Source of the DNA: Agapanthus africanus
Taxonomy: Eukaryota; Streptophyta; Magnoliopsida; Asparagales; Amaryllidaceae
Reading direction: 5' to 3'
Assembly: GCA_030015575.1 (NCBI GenBank)
Contig: JASDDO010000024.1
Coordinates: forward strand, 218,322,996 to 218,386,995
Length of the DNA: 64,000 nucleotides
A program made the position numbers and the translations under genes. The notes under the pieces were generated by a model. It made no database searches and had not been told where the DNA came from. It worked only from the letters and a program-made list of their open reading frames with translations. Positions 21,348 through 33,381 of this stretch are shown piece after piece; position 1 is the stretch's first letter, and every line of letters begins with the position of its first letter.

Positions 21348-22354
21348 CTAGATGTCGCCTCCCTCATCACTATCGGCTGGAGGAATGACCACCGAAAGTG
21401 GGACCCGAGCATGGAGCTCACCGTCGGCAAACTCCGGAAACTGCTCCTTGATGGCGTCAAGAGCTTTGTTCCATGCGATGGCGGAGGTCTCGCCGAGGAC
21501 GACATAGAACTGGTCTGACTCCTTGTAATTAATCACGGCCTTTTTAGCCCGAGTCTCGACGACCTCTGCCGCCTGAAGCGTCGCTTCGGTATCCCGCCTG
21601 CTGGCATCCCTCGCCTTATTCATGGCTGCAAAGCGATCAGCCAGTTCCATCAACTTCACCTCGACAACTCGGTGGAACTTACTTAAGCGGTGATAAGACT
21701 CCCGGCACTTCGAGACGGCGAGCTCCGCGGCGGCCGATCGAGATTCAAGGACAGCCATCCTCTCCCTCTCCAGACGCAGCTCGAGTCGCAGATCCTCGGC
21801 CTCTGAAGAAGACTCTTCTGCTGACCTCGCAGCATGGAAGGCCGCCTCGGCCTCCATACGAGTAACGAGGGCGTAGTGCTGAAGGACCTGGCGAAAAACG
21901 GCAAAGAGACTTAGGGACACTCAAACTAAGAAGAGGGCGCTCAAAACAACACATGAGGGAGTACATACCTGAACCGCCTCCTGTGCGATAGCCGCCATTT
22001 GAGTCCTGAGGGTCCCCCGAGGCATCTGGCCCCCGGCCGACTCCTCCATACCGGCAAGAAGGCTGGCAGCAACAGAAAGCCCCGACGGGACCACGAAGTG
22101 GGCGTCCCCCTCCTGCACGGGAACCCCCGCAGGAATCTCCGACGGTAGCGCACGGGAGACTGTCCTCTTCCTCTTAAGGGGAACCCCCGTCTTCGTCCTC
22201 TCCTGTATTCATCGGGTGCTCGTGACGAGGCTGATAGCCCTGCCATCGGAGGCACATTTGGTACGGGACTCGGTTCAGCCGGAAGCACGACCGCACCGGC
22301 GGCCTCCCTCCGGGACTGAGTACCGAGGGCACCAAGAGTCCCGGATCGATCCAT
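21348..22354 (-). pseudogene. Antisense accessory gene of Tat-2: coiled-coil protein, probably frameshifted
   Basis: Proposed structure (minus): a 5' UTR exon ending at 22430, an intron 22429-22360, then the ATG at 22354-22352. Coding exon 22359-21969 is followed by a GT-AG intron (21968-21888) and last exon 21887-21348, stop TAG. The intron joins ...AIAQEAVQ to VLQHYALVTRMEAEA in one frame. The last exon is an Ala/Glu/Arg-rich coiled coil (about 180 residues) ending in an acidic SDEGGDI. Within the coding exon the frame from the ATG (MDRSGTLGALG...) and the frame reaching the coiled coil differ, with the switch near a GGGGG run around 22185, so a one-base indel is likely. No plant mobile domain is present. 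Function unknown. Confidence 0.65.
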
Positions 22355-22548
22355 TGGTCCTGCCAAAGGGAGAAGCAGGCTCAACTCAGAAGGGGAAGAA
22401 GCAGGAGAAAGGAAAAGAAGACATCTAACCTGATGGAAAGAATTCCTCGGCAACGTAGAAATCCGACCTAAGAGGAGAGCGCCGAGCTTACAAGATCAAG
22501 AGTGAGGGAAATATGAAGAGAGATAGGCCCTGAAGCGGACCCCACCTC

Positions 22549-22556
22549 TATTTATA
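22549..22556 (-). promoter_or_regulatory. TATA box of the Tat-2 antisense gene
   Basis: TATAAATA on the minus strand, with GGCGCC a few bases upstream, as in Tat-1. It lies about 200 bp from the proposed ATG, with a spliced leader between. Confidence 0.6.
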
Positions 22557-22880
22557 GCCACCGGCGCCCTCATCCCACGGCGACAGTCGATTCCCGCCAA
22601 GACAACTCTTCGCATTCGACGACCACGATCGCTCCACCTGTCGCACGCACATTGGCCGGATCCCATCAGACGCCAGAGGTCTGCAGCCCGTCGCGTCAGC
22701 CAACCAGCGCCCGGCACGTGGTCTGTCGCTTCAGCAAAAGTACACGCGATCCGGTGCACCTTCTTTAATGCAGAGATCTCTCCCTGATTCGCTGACATCA
22801 TTCAGAAAATACAACAGATTACCCGGGGACACGCCTGGCGATATCTTCGAAAGGAAGCTCACCTCGGGTGACCTGGCAGA

Positions 22881-22930
22881 CCACTCTCGACCCGACCCGT
22901 CAGCTGGTCGGGACGAGAGTGGGGGGCTAA
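22881..22930 (+). promoter_or_regulatory. Hairpin and polypurine tract before the Tat-2 3' LTR
   Basis: CCACTCTCG pairs with CGAGAGTGG and, after one unpaired A on each side, CCCGACC pairs with GGTCGGG, leaving an 8-nt loop (22881-22922). The right arm continues into GGGG and CTAA, then the LTR at 22931. Tat-1 has the same layout. Confidence 0.75.
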
Positions 22931-23705
22931 TGATGATGCTCGATATCAGTGATCTCCCAGATCATGACACGTGGCAGATGACGTGTCCCAGGGCTCACAA
23001 GAAAGGACCTACAGTGGCCGACCAGACCATTCCTGTGCCCGTCCTACAAGCAAACGCTAGCTCACCTCCAAGCCCCTGCACAATTGGTCTCCTCGGCCTA
23101 CCAGCTCGTCTCCGGGCTACCACAGAACCAAGATACCTCGGCTCTCCCGCTCGTTCGCGAGCTCTCCCGCCGAGGTCATCTTCCTCGGTCTCATCGACCG
23201 ACCGACGGCACCGCTTACAGGCGCAACCGCCATCCCGCGAATCTCGCCATGCGCGAGATATCCGCCGGTCATATCCCAGGTTCCACGCCATCACGATCCC
23301 CCATTAACGAGCCTGTCTCTCCATTAATGGGAGATCCCGCTCATCACGCGGACGTGACGTCGGGAGCGTAACTGCCGGCGTGATTCTCGCGCCTGCCCTG
23401 CCTGTTGCCACCGCTATATAAACCACTTCTTCAGACGGTTCAAGTAAGCCATTTTTACTCCACTAAGCCGTTACTCTGCTCGGATCTCTAGTCTAACTTG
23501 ACCGTCGGAGGGTCCTCGGTGGTACAACCATCCCGAGACTTCCTTGCAGGTAGCTCGGCAATCACAATCTCAAACCCATTGAGATTCACACGCTTCAGGA
23601 GCGACAGCCTCCAGATCCATTCTCAGCCATCCATCGCCGCCATCAGCAGATCAACGGAAGGTAATATCTTGGCGCGGTCCAGGTCGCGTCTCTACCGCTG
23701 TATCA
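22931..23705 (+). repeat. 3' LTR of Tat-2 (775 bp)
   Basis: It starts TGATGATGCTC and ends CTGTATCA, so TGAT and ATCA are inverted ends. TATATAAA at 23415-23422 is the likely promoter. The end is set by the inverted termini; no second LTR is in the window to confirm it. Confidence 0.65.
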
Positions 23706-24284
23706 AAACTTCGAAATTATAATGAGGGTTGAGGGCTAGTATTTTACATTCTAATACGCCACCGCGAGCATATAAGATTTCAAATCTAAGAGACGAAATT
23801 GGTGGAGTTAATTAGGACTCAAAAACAGAATGGATTGAAAAGTAATAATAATATTACTCATTGAATATCACCATTTTCCCCAAAATAATGGCATGATTTG
23901 CAAAACTTTAACATGGATGATATATATCGGTTTCTACACAGCTGCAACATAGTTCTTCGAATCTCAACATTTTATCCAAACCATAGAGTATTTCTTCAAG
24001 TTTTGACTTGGTCGATTTTAAAGCTTTTGCTTGAACGAGAGAGCCCATAGATTCAATAGGAGCGGAGTAAACAGGGCACCGTTAAAATGTCATAAGAGGA
24101 AAAAAAATGTGAAACCTCAGAATCATTATGTACTTGGTCAAAGTAAGGCAACTGCTAGAATGATTGTAGTCAGAGAACCCATGTGAAATCTTATCCCAAA
24201 TGATTGTTTCGTAACATAAAAAAACAGATCAATGCATAAAAAAAGATTAACGGGACTAAGGTGATCCGCAACCACATATTTCTC
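23706..24284. other. AT-rich intergenic DNA upstream of the peptide gene
   Basis: No coding frame or repeat stands out. It would include the upstream promoter of the gene at 24368. Confidence 0.4.
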
Positions 24285-24292
24285 TATAAATA
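24285..24292 (+). promoter_or_regulatory. TATA box of the cysteine-rich peptide gene
   Basis: TATAAATA, 76 bp before the ATG. This predicts a leader of about 45-50 nt, which is CT-rich. Confidence 0.6.
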
Positions 24293-24367
24293 AAACTATC
24301 AGAAGAAGTGAAATCCACATTGCGCCGCTCATAGTTTTCTTTCTCAATTTCTCAAACTATCTCAAGT

Positions 24368-24979
24368 ATGAAGAGCACGAAGACTATTGCCTCAGTCCTC
24401 GCAGTAATGGCTTTGCTGTTTGCTTCCTCCACTCTTGTGGAGCCCACTACTCGCACTCTTTCAAACCCTTCAGCCATTGGCCTCGAATGTGAGCCCCCGG
24501 CCCTCGTTTTCTTTAATATTTTATAAAATATAATTTTATGTTTAGATATATATTCTATAATGTGTTGGCTCGTAGAATATGCTGAAATCTGAGGTTTTGG
24601 ACCCAGTCCAGAAGTGCGTATTTTAAATAGGTGTCAGCTGATATCTAAACTTAGAAATTTAAGTTGCGACGTTGGTTCGCTTCTTAATTATTATTTTATC
24701 TGAACTCTGAATGTCGGTCATGTAGTGTTTGAGCCTTGATTGTTTTATTATCGATCGTACGATTTTGCTACATGAGAACTTCAAAGTTCTCATACGTTAG
24801 ATGCCGTTTTTCTTAGTCTCGGTTTATGCTCTTAGTACTAACATCTGTTCCTTGTTTCATGTACATTAGCACACAAAGCAAGCGAGCAGTTCCCAAAGTG
24901 CCATAAACCAATGACTTGTTGCGTAATTGAGACCGATCCCAAAAATGGCTGTCGCCTGTGCTCTCTACGGTGCCCTTGA
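24368..24979 (+). CDS. Small secreted cysteine-rich peptide, two exons, 76 aa
   Basis: Exon 1 is 24368-24488, the GT-AG intron 24489-24869 (381 bp), exon 2 24870-24979 with stop TGA. The junction rebuilds a Ser codon (T|CA). The precursor begins MKSTKTIASVLAVMALLFAS, a clear signal peptide with cleavage likely near residues 20-25, followed by a short polar pro-region. The last 30 residues hold six cysteines spaced C-x5-CC-x9-C-x2-C-x3-C, ending LRCP. That suggests three disulphides and export to the apoplast. The TATA box, splice sites and AATAAA-like signal (25050-25056) all agree with a working host gene. I do not recognise the family. The size fits plant antimicrobial or signalling peptides, but no role can be assigned from sequence alone. 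Confidence 0.8.
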
Positions 24980-25049
24980 GAAAAATACGCAAGGGAATTA
25001 ATCCAAGTGTTAGCTAAATGATGTTAACACTTTCTTTTTACTTATTACG

Positions 25050-25056
25050 AATAAAA
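25050..25056 (+). terminator. Poly(A) signal of the peptide gene
   Basis: AATAAAA about 70 bases after the stop codon. Confidence 0.5.
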
Positions 25057-26156
25057 ATTAAGCCATTGATCTGATAATCATGGTTTTGGCTTTCTTTTTC
25101 ATGCTATTAATTAATAATTATGATCATGTAGAAGCCGGAACAGTTATGTATTGCTTTATGTTTGAATTAATAAGAAAGATGATTACAGGTTGATTGGTTC
25201 TTAGCTAGATAGAGGTTATCTTTATTAACTTGTTTTGTTTTTGGATGAGTTTAACTTTTGAACCAAAACGAAGGTAAGGACGACCGCTTTTTATCAAATG
25301 AATCTGAAAATAAACAAAACAAATTGAGAAAATACATGATGGAGGATCAGATACCTTACCAGAAGCAGAACAGGGGAAAAAATGAAAATAAACAATGTTC
25401 ATCATGGGGATCACGCCCCTTACATCAAAACAGAAATACATGAGGGCCTCTAACAATTTTAGAAACATTCTACCCACCTAGGGTACTCCAGCTCTAATGC
25501 CGTGCTCCACTAGATATCCTCTCATGTGCCTCATGCATCCTCGTATCGACATGCATGTCTCCTTTCCCTTCATTCGATCCAATTTTCACTCCTACTTCAG
25601 TGTATGCAATCTCATCCTTTTCCCGACTCTTTCAAGAACAACACTTTGTTGACACAAAAAAAAATTGAAATTCGATAGAAGGATCCTAAATTTACCATTT
25701 GCGATGTCTTTCGAGTCGTATATCCCCTAAATAAGGGTATCTCTTAAAATTGCACATATCTTTTATGCGGGTATCTCTTTTGACCAAATCAAAGCGGGAT
25801 CCTTTTGAAAGTACGGTTGCAGGTATCTCCTTAAAAGATACGCGCATGGACGATTAGGCACATGTTTCATGAATTAGTAAGGGAGTTGTTCTCTTCCCCC
25901 ACTCCACTCCACTCCACTCATATATATATCTTAAAAAGAGAGAGAAAAATATGATCTCCACATTATACAACATGAGAAAACTTACAAGTTTACAGGTTGA
26001 AGTCTCAAGGGCTTTGGCTTTAAAGAAGAAAAGAAGAAGAAAGAAAGAAAATTGAATAATTGATGAAACCTTTCTTACTTCAAATATCCGTCCTCTTTCT
26101 TCTCAACAAGAATGCACATAGAATTGATGACTTGGAGGAATCATCACTAATTTTAT
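25057..26156. other. Intergenic DNA, no gene recognised
   Basis: AT-rich, with only short shadow frames. Around 25730-25830 the phrase GGTATCTC recurs three to four times. (AT)n and GA-rich tracts are at 25917-25950 and 26020-26050. Confidence 0.4.
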
Positions 26157-26760
26157 TGTTGGCATTGGGTCAAGTGGGATGGACCCAATGACCCGTCCAA
26201 TCGAGTGGATGAGTCTAGAGGGTCGGCCGACCCGACCCATTATGGGAAGTCGAGTCCAATTTAGACTTGAGCTCCATGATGGGGTCAGCCCAAGAAATGG
26301 TCAAACCCTATTAAGGGTTTTAGGCTCGATACAGTTTCAACCGCCCGTTTGCTCCTCTATCTATATATATAATAGGTAGAGGCTAAAGTTTGCAACTAAT
26401 GGATGGACATATACATTGATAGATAGAAATTCATGAGTATGCAACCTATGAAGAACTAGGGTTCCAAGGTTTGAGATCGTTTTCCTCAAAGTCTCTAGTA
26501 GCCGCGGTGGATTAGAGTACTTTCCGAGTAACACTGTAATTGATCCTCATATGGTCATTAGAAGAAGAAGACAAGCATAGAGAACTGATCGGCGGTCCAT
26601 CGGTATTTCAGGTGATTTACTATCCTGCAAAGGTAAGCAGATCTTAGTAGTTGTAAGATACTAATTGATATTTGATTCCACTGTATTATGAGATCCTCTT
26701 GCAGATCCGATCTGCATGAGTTGATTGGCGATATAGAGATCGCTGCACCATAATCCTATA
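26157..26760 (+). repeat. Ty1/copia-type 5' LTR
   Basis: It starts TGTTGGCATTGGGTC, has a TATA-like stretch (TATATATATAATAGG) near 26360 and ends one base before a copia-type primer binding site. The right terminus reads CCTATA where a CA end would be expected, so the exact end is uncertain. Confidence 0.6.
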
Positions 26761-26761
26761 T

Positions 26762-26774
26762 TGGTATCAGGGCC
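26762..26774 (+). other. Copia primer binding site (initiator tRNA-Met type)
   Basis: TGGTATCAGGGCC, one mismatch from the usual plant copia site TGGTATCAGAGCC. Confidence 0.7.
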
Positions 26775-28029
26775 ATTAAGGCTGTCTGATCTATCTTATT
26801 GAAGTTTTTGATTATTTTAAGGTTATCTCTGATCATAAAAAATTATTATTTTATTAGATCTGCTTTATGAAAACCTTTAGGATTTTTAGTTCTATAGAAA
26901 GTGAATGATAAAATGCGATTTTTTCGTAGATTGATCCGTCGAGACTAATTTAGAGATTAAAATTATGTTTTTTAATTTGAAAAATATATTTTTTTGTGAT
27001 AATAATTAATTTTTGTATGTGTAAATGGAGCCATGATGAAGAAGCTTGATGGTGGCCATCGTGTTTGCGATCGCGCCGTTGCAAAGAGGCGATGGCGACG
27101 ATGAACGCAAAACCCTAATCCTAATTTTGAAAATTCAAAATTTATTTTGGGAATTTTAGGACATTTTTTGGCTAATATGAGCTAAATAAAATTAATTAGT
27201 GACACTGAAAATAATATTTATTTTAATTCTAAACAACCTGGGATTGTATATGATAGTCAGATTCAGTAGGAGTGCACATAGTTGCATGTCAATCCGAGAA
27301 AATATTTAACACCTTAAATTTGAAATTTATTGTAGTTAATCAAGATTATGAAATAATTAGAATTAGGTCTCCTGACACTAAAGATTTCAAGTAGGAGATT
27401 TCATGTGAACTAATGAAAGTAACTACCCATTTAACCTTATCTTTGAGATCGAGATTCCATATCTTTAACGAATATCTATAGAACATTTTTATTTTTATAT
27501 CTTATGGAATGTAGTTCTAGAATCGCCTGGTTTCTTTTTCCTCAGTTATGAAAATAGATTTGGTTCTATTACATTTTGTTAAATGATGGAATTAAATTAC
27601 TTTTGCAATAACTTCAAACTAGAAATGCTTAGGATCTTAACGAATTTATAAAATGTCTAAATAGATGGTTGTTATTGACAGTGTTTCATGGACAAGTTGA
27701 ACGACCATATGCTAGTGACGAGGTGGCAGTGTTTCATGACGCAGCACCACGGAGATGCAGGACCCATTGGAGGCTTAACGTGTCAAAATTCGTTTTACAG
27801 AACGAAGTCATTAGTAGTCTTAGGATTTATTTCCTTAATTGCTAAACCAACGCGGTGTATGAATGCGATAAGTATATGGTTATCTACGTACCAAACGATT
27901 ACGTGTTCTACGAAGCAATATGTTGTGCAGTAGATATTTTGTTGTCTAGCTGCTAAGCAAATTGCGATATGTGTCGTGTTGTAACGACGCATCAACTATT
28001 TATTTTCCATTTTAGTTGATCATTTTTTT
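26775..28029 (+). mobile_element. Decayed leader/internal region of the copia element
   Basis: AT-rich sequence after the primer binding site, with a GC-richer patch at 27030-27110. No gag or pol frame survives and no second LTR was found, so the element is truncated, probably where Tat-3 sequence begins. Confidence 0.35.
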
Positions 28030-28883
28030 AATTTATAGCTCTAATTTGTCTGTTGAACATATAACCTCGTTTTGGTTCAGGGTTAGCGTCTTTTAACAAA
28101 ATATCTTCTTCATCAAAGTCATGTATAACATAGCAGCCATGGAATCGTTCCCGTTTCTTGGATTGAACATATCCAAACCCGATCGTTTCCATTCTCCCGT
28201 TGGGCAATTTTCGCTGAGTTCCGGGGACGTCCCAGATCCTGTTGTAGAACTGAGCTTGTCGAGCAGTCTGTTTGAAGGGTACACATTGGCGCCTCAACAG
28301 CCTTTTTAAGCCTTCTGTGTAGTATTTTTGGCAGACGGATGAGCTGAAGTCTGTCAAGTGTCGAATCGGCATCATGCCAGACTTCTTTCTCCACTTTGGT
28401 TTCCGTGGATTGATAAAAGAGGATCACATTTTTATCTCTTCGCCTGGGAGGGACGTAGAATGTTTGCAGTTCCTGCACACTATACGTACCAAGCGCATCA
28501 AACTCTTTGTAATGCTCTTGCGGAGCCATGGCAATTTGCAAACTCCGATCATCGCCAGCGAAGGCTTGTATTGATGGCCGAACAGAAAATACGGCATTAA
28601 CCTCATCTTCCGAGTTATTGCCGAAGACCAGAATAGGGGTGGACGGTCTTGACTTGTTGTATCGGGGCGGCCCTGAATAAACTATTTCTTCTTCCTTCTC
28701 GGTATCACTCCCGAAGACCGGAATAGTGGTGATAGCTTTATTCTTCGGTTTATGGCATCTTTCCGTGTCTTCAAAGTCCGGCAGGAAATACTTTGCATCC
28801 TCGTACTTTCGGACTTCATTTACGGAAAATGGGTTCAGTTCCCCTGTCACGGTATACTCAAGACCATCTTTGAAGTACTTCAT
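28030..28883 (-). pseudogene. Tat-3 protease-RT linker region, broken
   Basis: Two overlapping frames, 28883-28119 and 28375-28028, read as one protein with a frameshift between. They contain NPFSVNEVRKYEDAKYF, a Pro/Arg-rich FYVPPRRRDKN and, in the second frame, GFGYVQSKKRERF. Position after the protease suggests the spacer preceding reverse transcriptase in Tat elements. Sequence ends at about 28030 without RT motifs. Confidence 0.6.
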
Positions 28884-28925
28884 ACACTGATGCTGTGTAG
28901 AAGGAATAATGTTGTACTCATGTAA

Positions 28926-29354
28926 CTAAGGTCGGCCGAGCAAAGCGTTGTAGCAGGTCTTGGCATCAATGACATGAAATTTGATGTCCATGACGAGCAA
29001 TCCAAAGCATAACGTCAATATCACAGACCCGAGCGTCCGTGATGAATGGGAGTCGAACCCGGAGATGGTGATTTTATCACGAGCGAGGTGCTGAACGTTC
29101 ATGCAGATTTCCTTCAACACTCTTACATTGAGGAGATTGACGGAGGACCCATTGTTAACCAGGATCTTGCCTATCTTAATATCATGACGGTATCCAGAGA
29201 CATAAAGGGGACGGTTATGCTCGCATGTCCCGAGGAGGAGATCTTCATCGCCGAAGGTGATGTCGGCTGTGTGCACTTCTTCCAGCTCGTCCTTCATCTT
29301 TTCTTCGGCGAGGAAAGCTTGGAACTGCTCGGGCTCTTGTAGTGCCTTGATCAA
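28926..29354 (-). pseudogene. Tat-3 retroviral-type aspartic protease, catalytic Asp lost
   Basis: The frame contains GKILVNNGSSVNLL, then KITISGFDSHSSRTLGS, FHVIDAKTCYNALLGRP. The order matches the retropepsin domain of Tat and Athila elements. The active-site triplet is NNG where these elements have DNG, so the catalytic Asp is Asn and the protease should be inactive. It would otherwise process the Gag-Pol polyprotein. Confidence 0.82.
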
Positions 29355-32300
29355 AGAATCTCTCGCCTCTTGGATAGTAGAAGGGCGTCGAGAATGCTTA
29401 GCTGTGAGGGTATCTTCCTCGGATGTGCCAGAACGTTGTAATCCACCTTGTTTATCTCAGGCGGATCCTTAGCTGTCTGCTCTTCGACGGCTTGGTCATC
29501 GAGGGTGATATCCTCAGGGACCTTTTATTTTTCCTTATCCTTTTTGTTCGACCCCTTATTTACGGGTCCGAGATTCTTTTTAGGTAATGTGCGATTGCGC
29601 AGCTGAATGTTCTCGCAGCTCTTCGGTTCTTCCTCTTTTCCTGAGGTGGATTCTTTGAAGAGAGGGCCAAGAGCCATTTCTTCTTCAGAATCACTCTTGA
29701 AGGTGAGAACTTACGATCCCCTGCTATCAACCATGTGACAGTTGCTAAAAGCTCTTCCACATTCGTCTGTCATATTTTTCTGCTGTCGACGAGCTTCACG
29801 CTTCATCCTCTTGAAGTGTTGCCTGTGAGCGACATACCTTTGCCACCAATTTTAAAGGCGTTGCATTCTTCAGTAGGGTTCGCAATCCTTCAATGATATA
29901 AACAGTAATTAGGATGCACATCCTCTTCATTAAGATGTATTTCATCAGAAGTGTTTCCTTCGGAGGGTGGCAGCTTCATTCCCTTCGATATGGCTTTAGC
30001 GAACCTTTTCTTCATTTTAAACCTGCTCTTGTCTGTCTCGGGCATGCCTCGGTCTGGTTGGGGCGCTTCAACCCTTTCATCCGGTCGCCGACGTTTGGCT
30101 TTTCCAAATATGGCTATTTCGCGCTCTCGATCAGCCTTGCTTTTCAGAAGAGCTTCGTTCAGGAATGCATCAATCATCTCGTCTGACGGTCCTAAGAGCT
30201 CTGGTTCGGGATCTACCCCCAGTTTCTCTGTATCAGGAGCTTATTCACCGTTTATCGACGAGTGAGAGATCGCATGGCAGCTTGCTACATAATCCTCAAG
30301 TTCATCTAACGAGTCTTCTCCATTGTCATCATCTCCGTCCTCAAGGATGTGGCTGAGAAACTCTTGAAGTGTGACCGTAGTTCGCGCCTTCTAGTTATAT
30401 TCTTCCAGCGCGTCGATGTGTTTTTGCAGGTCCGTGGCTTGTCAGCAGGCTTCACGGGCTTTTTGGTTTTCTTCTTTTTCTTCGAAGACTTTGACGGCTG
30501 GGCCTGAGCGTTTTGATTATCACTACCAATTTTTGGCGTCGGACGCGGCTTCAGCATTCCCTCGATGATCTCGGGTTCTAGCTGATTTTTCCACCTGATC
30601 GCTGGGCATGCTTGGAGATCCTTCAGCATTCTTTTCGTTTTGGCTGAAAGAGCGACCTCCCATGAAGCTTCATCGACAAAAGAGCATGATGCCCCGGTGT
30701 GTCCGCCTTTTCGAGAGCGTGCAGCTGGGGCAGGTTTACTTTCCAATTCTCGGACAGTTCGAATTTGCCCTATTGGTATTGGTTCTCAATCCACCCTTTG
30801 AAGATGAAGCAATCTTCAATTGGATGGCCTATCTCTTGGTGATAGGGGCAATAATTGGGATTATTAATCTCACCGGGTTGCAATGGGCGTTTTGGATCCG
30901 GTAAGTTGATGAGCCTATTGCGTACCGCCAGCCCGAACAATCTCCTCGTTTTGTCCCGAGGAAACGAATAAGGGCGCTTCATTTTCTCATTAAAGAATCG
31001 CCATCTCTCGTCTAGGCGATCAGTTAGTTTTGGACCACCGGGCTGCTCTTGAGCATTGGTGACGAAGGTCGCTTTCCCTTTTCCTTTTTCATTTCAAGAT
31101 TCCAAGTTTGAAAAGACGGTCTATGACCCATCTGGTCCATTTGGGCCAATTTGTCAATCAAGGCCTGGAAAGTGGTCGGCTTGAAAAACATCATGAATTG
31201 GGAAATGGTCGCTTGAAGGTCGAGAGCACCCACGAACATGCCTACCGCTGGCGCTTCTTCAATACGCTGCTCGCACTTTGACTATAAATTCCGCCACCGT
31301 ATTGCATATTGAACCCATGTTTCTCCAGGTTTCACCCTGGCATTGATCAATGCCGTGATTGGGGTGCGTTCGCTAGCACTTGCGAAACATTAGGTGAATA
31401 GAAACTCCATCTCCGTCAAAGTTTTGACGAAATCGTTGGGAAGCTCTGAATACCATTCGAACGCCGTCTCCGTCAAGCTACCGACGAATTGGCGAAGCAG
31501 TAGCTTATCATCCCCTCCAGTGTTGCCGTGGAGAGCTCTGAACTGAGCGACATGTTGATAGGGATTGCCTGTCCCCTTGTATACATGGAATTTGGGAATC
31601 GTATATCCTGGCGGGTACTTTATTTGATCGTACCAACCCGGATAGGGTCGTCCAGTTCTGACGACTTGGCCAGTCGCTTCATTCGCTTGTTGAGCTCGTA
31701 TTTGTTGAGCTATATAATCATCGAGCGTGGCTTTAGAGATGGTCTCCTCCTTAGCTGCTGACAGAGCCGGCAGAGGACTTGATGTCTCTCCTCTATCATC
31801 TTCAATTATTACTGGAGGCTCTTCGGATGGAGGGTCCGGCTGGATCATCATGCCCACCATATCTTGGAATAGAAGGGCCATTTGTTTTATATTGGCCGCT
31901 TGTTCCACGGACTCTTTGTCCTTCTTCTCAAGCATTCTCCGAAGGAATTCGGCATCAGTTTCCTGCCCACGGCGTTGCTCCGAGGATGTCTCCGGGCTTG
32001 CTTTCGATCCTGTGAGTGCGGCCATAACTGTTAACATTTCTTGGAGCTTTTGTTGTTGTTGCTCCTGAGCCTTAGTCACTGATCGCGTAAGCGGTCGATG
32101 ACCTGTGGAGATATGGCTATCCTCTTTTCCGGATGCCATATAGATGGTATGCACCACCATGCCCCCAGACTTGGGGCTTTTAGATTCAGTTTTCTTGCGA
32201 TTCTTCGCAAACAACGGGATTTTCTCCAGCTTTCTCCTCTTGTGAGCGGTTGAAGTTGAGGGAGCCGTTGCAGTGGGCACCCAAGTAGCTGTTGCTTTCT

Positions 32301-33255
32301 GTGGTTTGACAGGGTGGTCCTCTTCTTGCCGAACCTTCATCTTTTTCTGTCGGCGAGGATAGTTTTAATCTACCACAGAGTCCTTGACCTATCGCCAAAC
32401 TTTATAAATTTTAGAGGACAGCCGCTGAGGGGGCTGCTCCAGCTTCTCCTTTAGGGCATTCTCCGTAGGTAGATAAGATCTTTTCAGCACAGCAGTTGGC
32501 GAATTCCTGCGTACCCTGTTAAGTAATTCAAAGTTGTTCCCAGTTGGAACAGCAGCATCAACTTCCACCATTAGAGCTGGCGGAGTCAGTCCAGAAGGGG
32601 AATTGCCCCCAGCTTTCCTCACTCGGCGCCGGTGGCGACGTCGAGCATGTCGTGCGGCCAGGATCACCTCCACCGTTAGATCAGCTTTTCCATGCCCCCT
32701 GTTCTGATGAGAGTCTGTTGTTGGCACCAGCCTGTCAAAGATAGATGCTCACCGAGAGGGAATAGCCAATCTTGAAAAGGCCGATTTTCATGCAGGGGAA
32801 ATGGCCTTGGTTATTTCACCCGAAATGGGAGCTGAAACGGCCAGTCTTGTGAAGACCGATCCCTTAGCCGGAGAAGCCGCCTTGGTGACTTCAGGAGTAG
32901 GAATGGCTATCCGCTTCGGGATAACGCCTTCTGGTATTGCGGGCTTCTTCACGGGCCCGTTGGAGCTTTGGCCCAGTCCGCTGAAAACTGAGGCGCTTGG
33001 TTTGGGCGACCCGTTCAAAGGGGCCATGGTAGTGGTAAGCCGATCAAAGAACGACTTCTTCTGAGCTTCTTGCAATGGTACAGGTGTGTTGGAGCTCATG
33101 GGTGGGAGCATGGTCCCGAAGAATAGCCCAGTAGTGGCTTGGGTCACTTGTTCCATCGGCATTGTGAAAAGGGAGGCCGCTTGGGGCCCATAGGTTACTC
33201 CTCTAGATGAGGCGGAATGGGAGTTGCAGTTGCAGTTGGAGCAGTTAGAGGCCAT
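29355..33255 (-). pseudogene. gag: Tat-3 gag, broken into several frames
   Basis: Gag runs from an ATG at 33255 to the protease through frames 33255-32788, 32727-32389, 32340-31390, 31239-31024, 30982-30770, 30746-30306 and 30177-29890, with stops and shifts between them. The N-terminus starts MASNCSNCNCNSHS and has YGPQAASLF and GLFFGTMLPP. The capsid part includes PPGYTIPKFHVYKGTGNPYQ, QFVGSLTETAFEWYSEL and, after a shift, FQALIDKLAQMDQMG. Zinc-knuckle-like segments read NPNYCPYHQEIGHPIEDC, a Cys/His pattern of Tat-type Gags. It would form virus-like particles if intact. Confidence 0.82.
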
Positions 33256-33381
33256 TGATGTTCTTTTTTCTGCACGGGAGCAAAACCAAATCTTAGTACC
33301 TCGAACCCAAGGGCAACCATATTAAACCGCGATTCGTTCGCGAACACGACGCACGAAGTGTGGAGTGGAAAGAGGAAAAGA

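Larger units (their letters stand above)
20154..23705 (+). mobile_element. Tat-2: Tat-lineage element, 3' spacer to 3' LTR
   Basis: It has the same order as the end of Tat-1: hairpin-bearing tandem repeats, an antisense accessory gene with its own TATA box, a hairpin at the polypurine tract, then the 3' LTR. Its coding core lies left of the window beyond the nested Tekay and Tat-1 insertions. Confidence 0.78.

Noticed and set aside
25205-25477. A 90-codon minus-strand frame with hydrophobic segments
   Set aside because: No recognisable domain, poor start context and AT-rich composition; not enough to call a gene.
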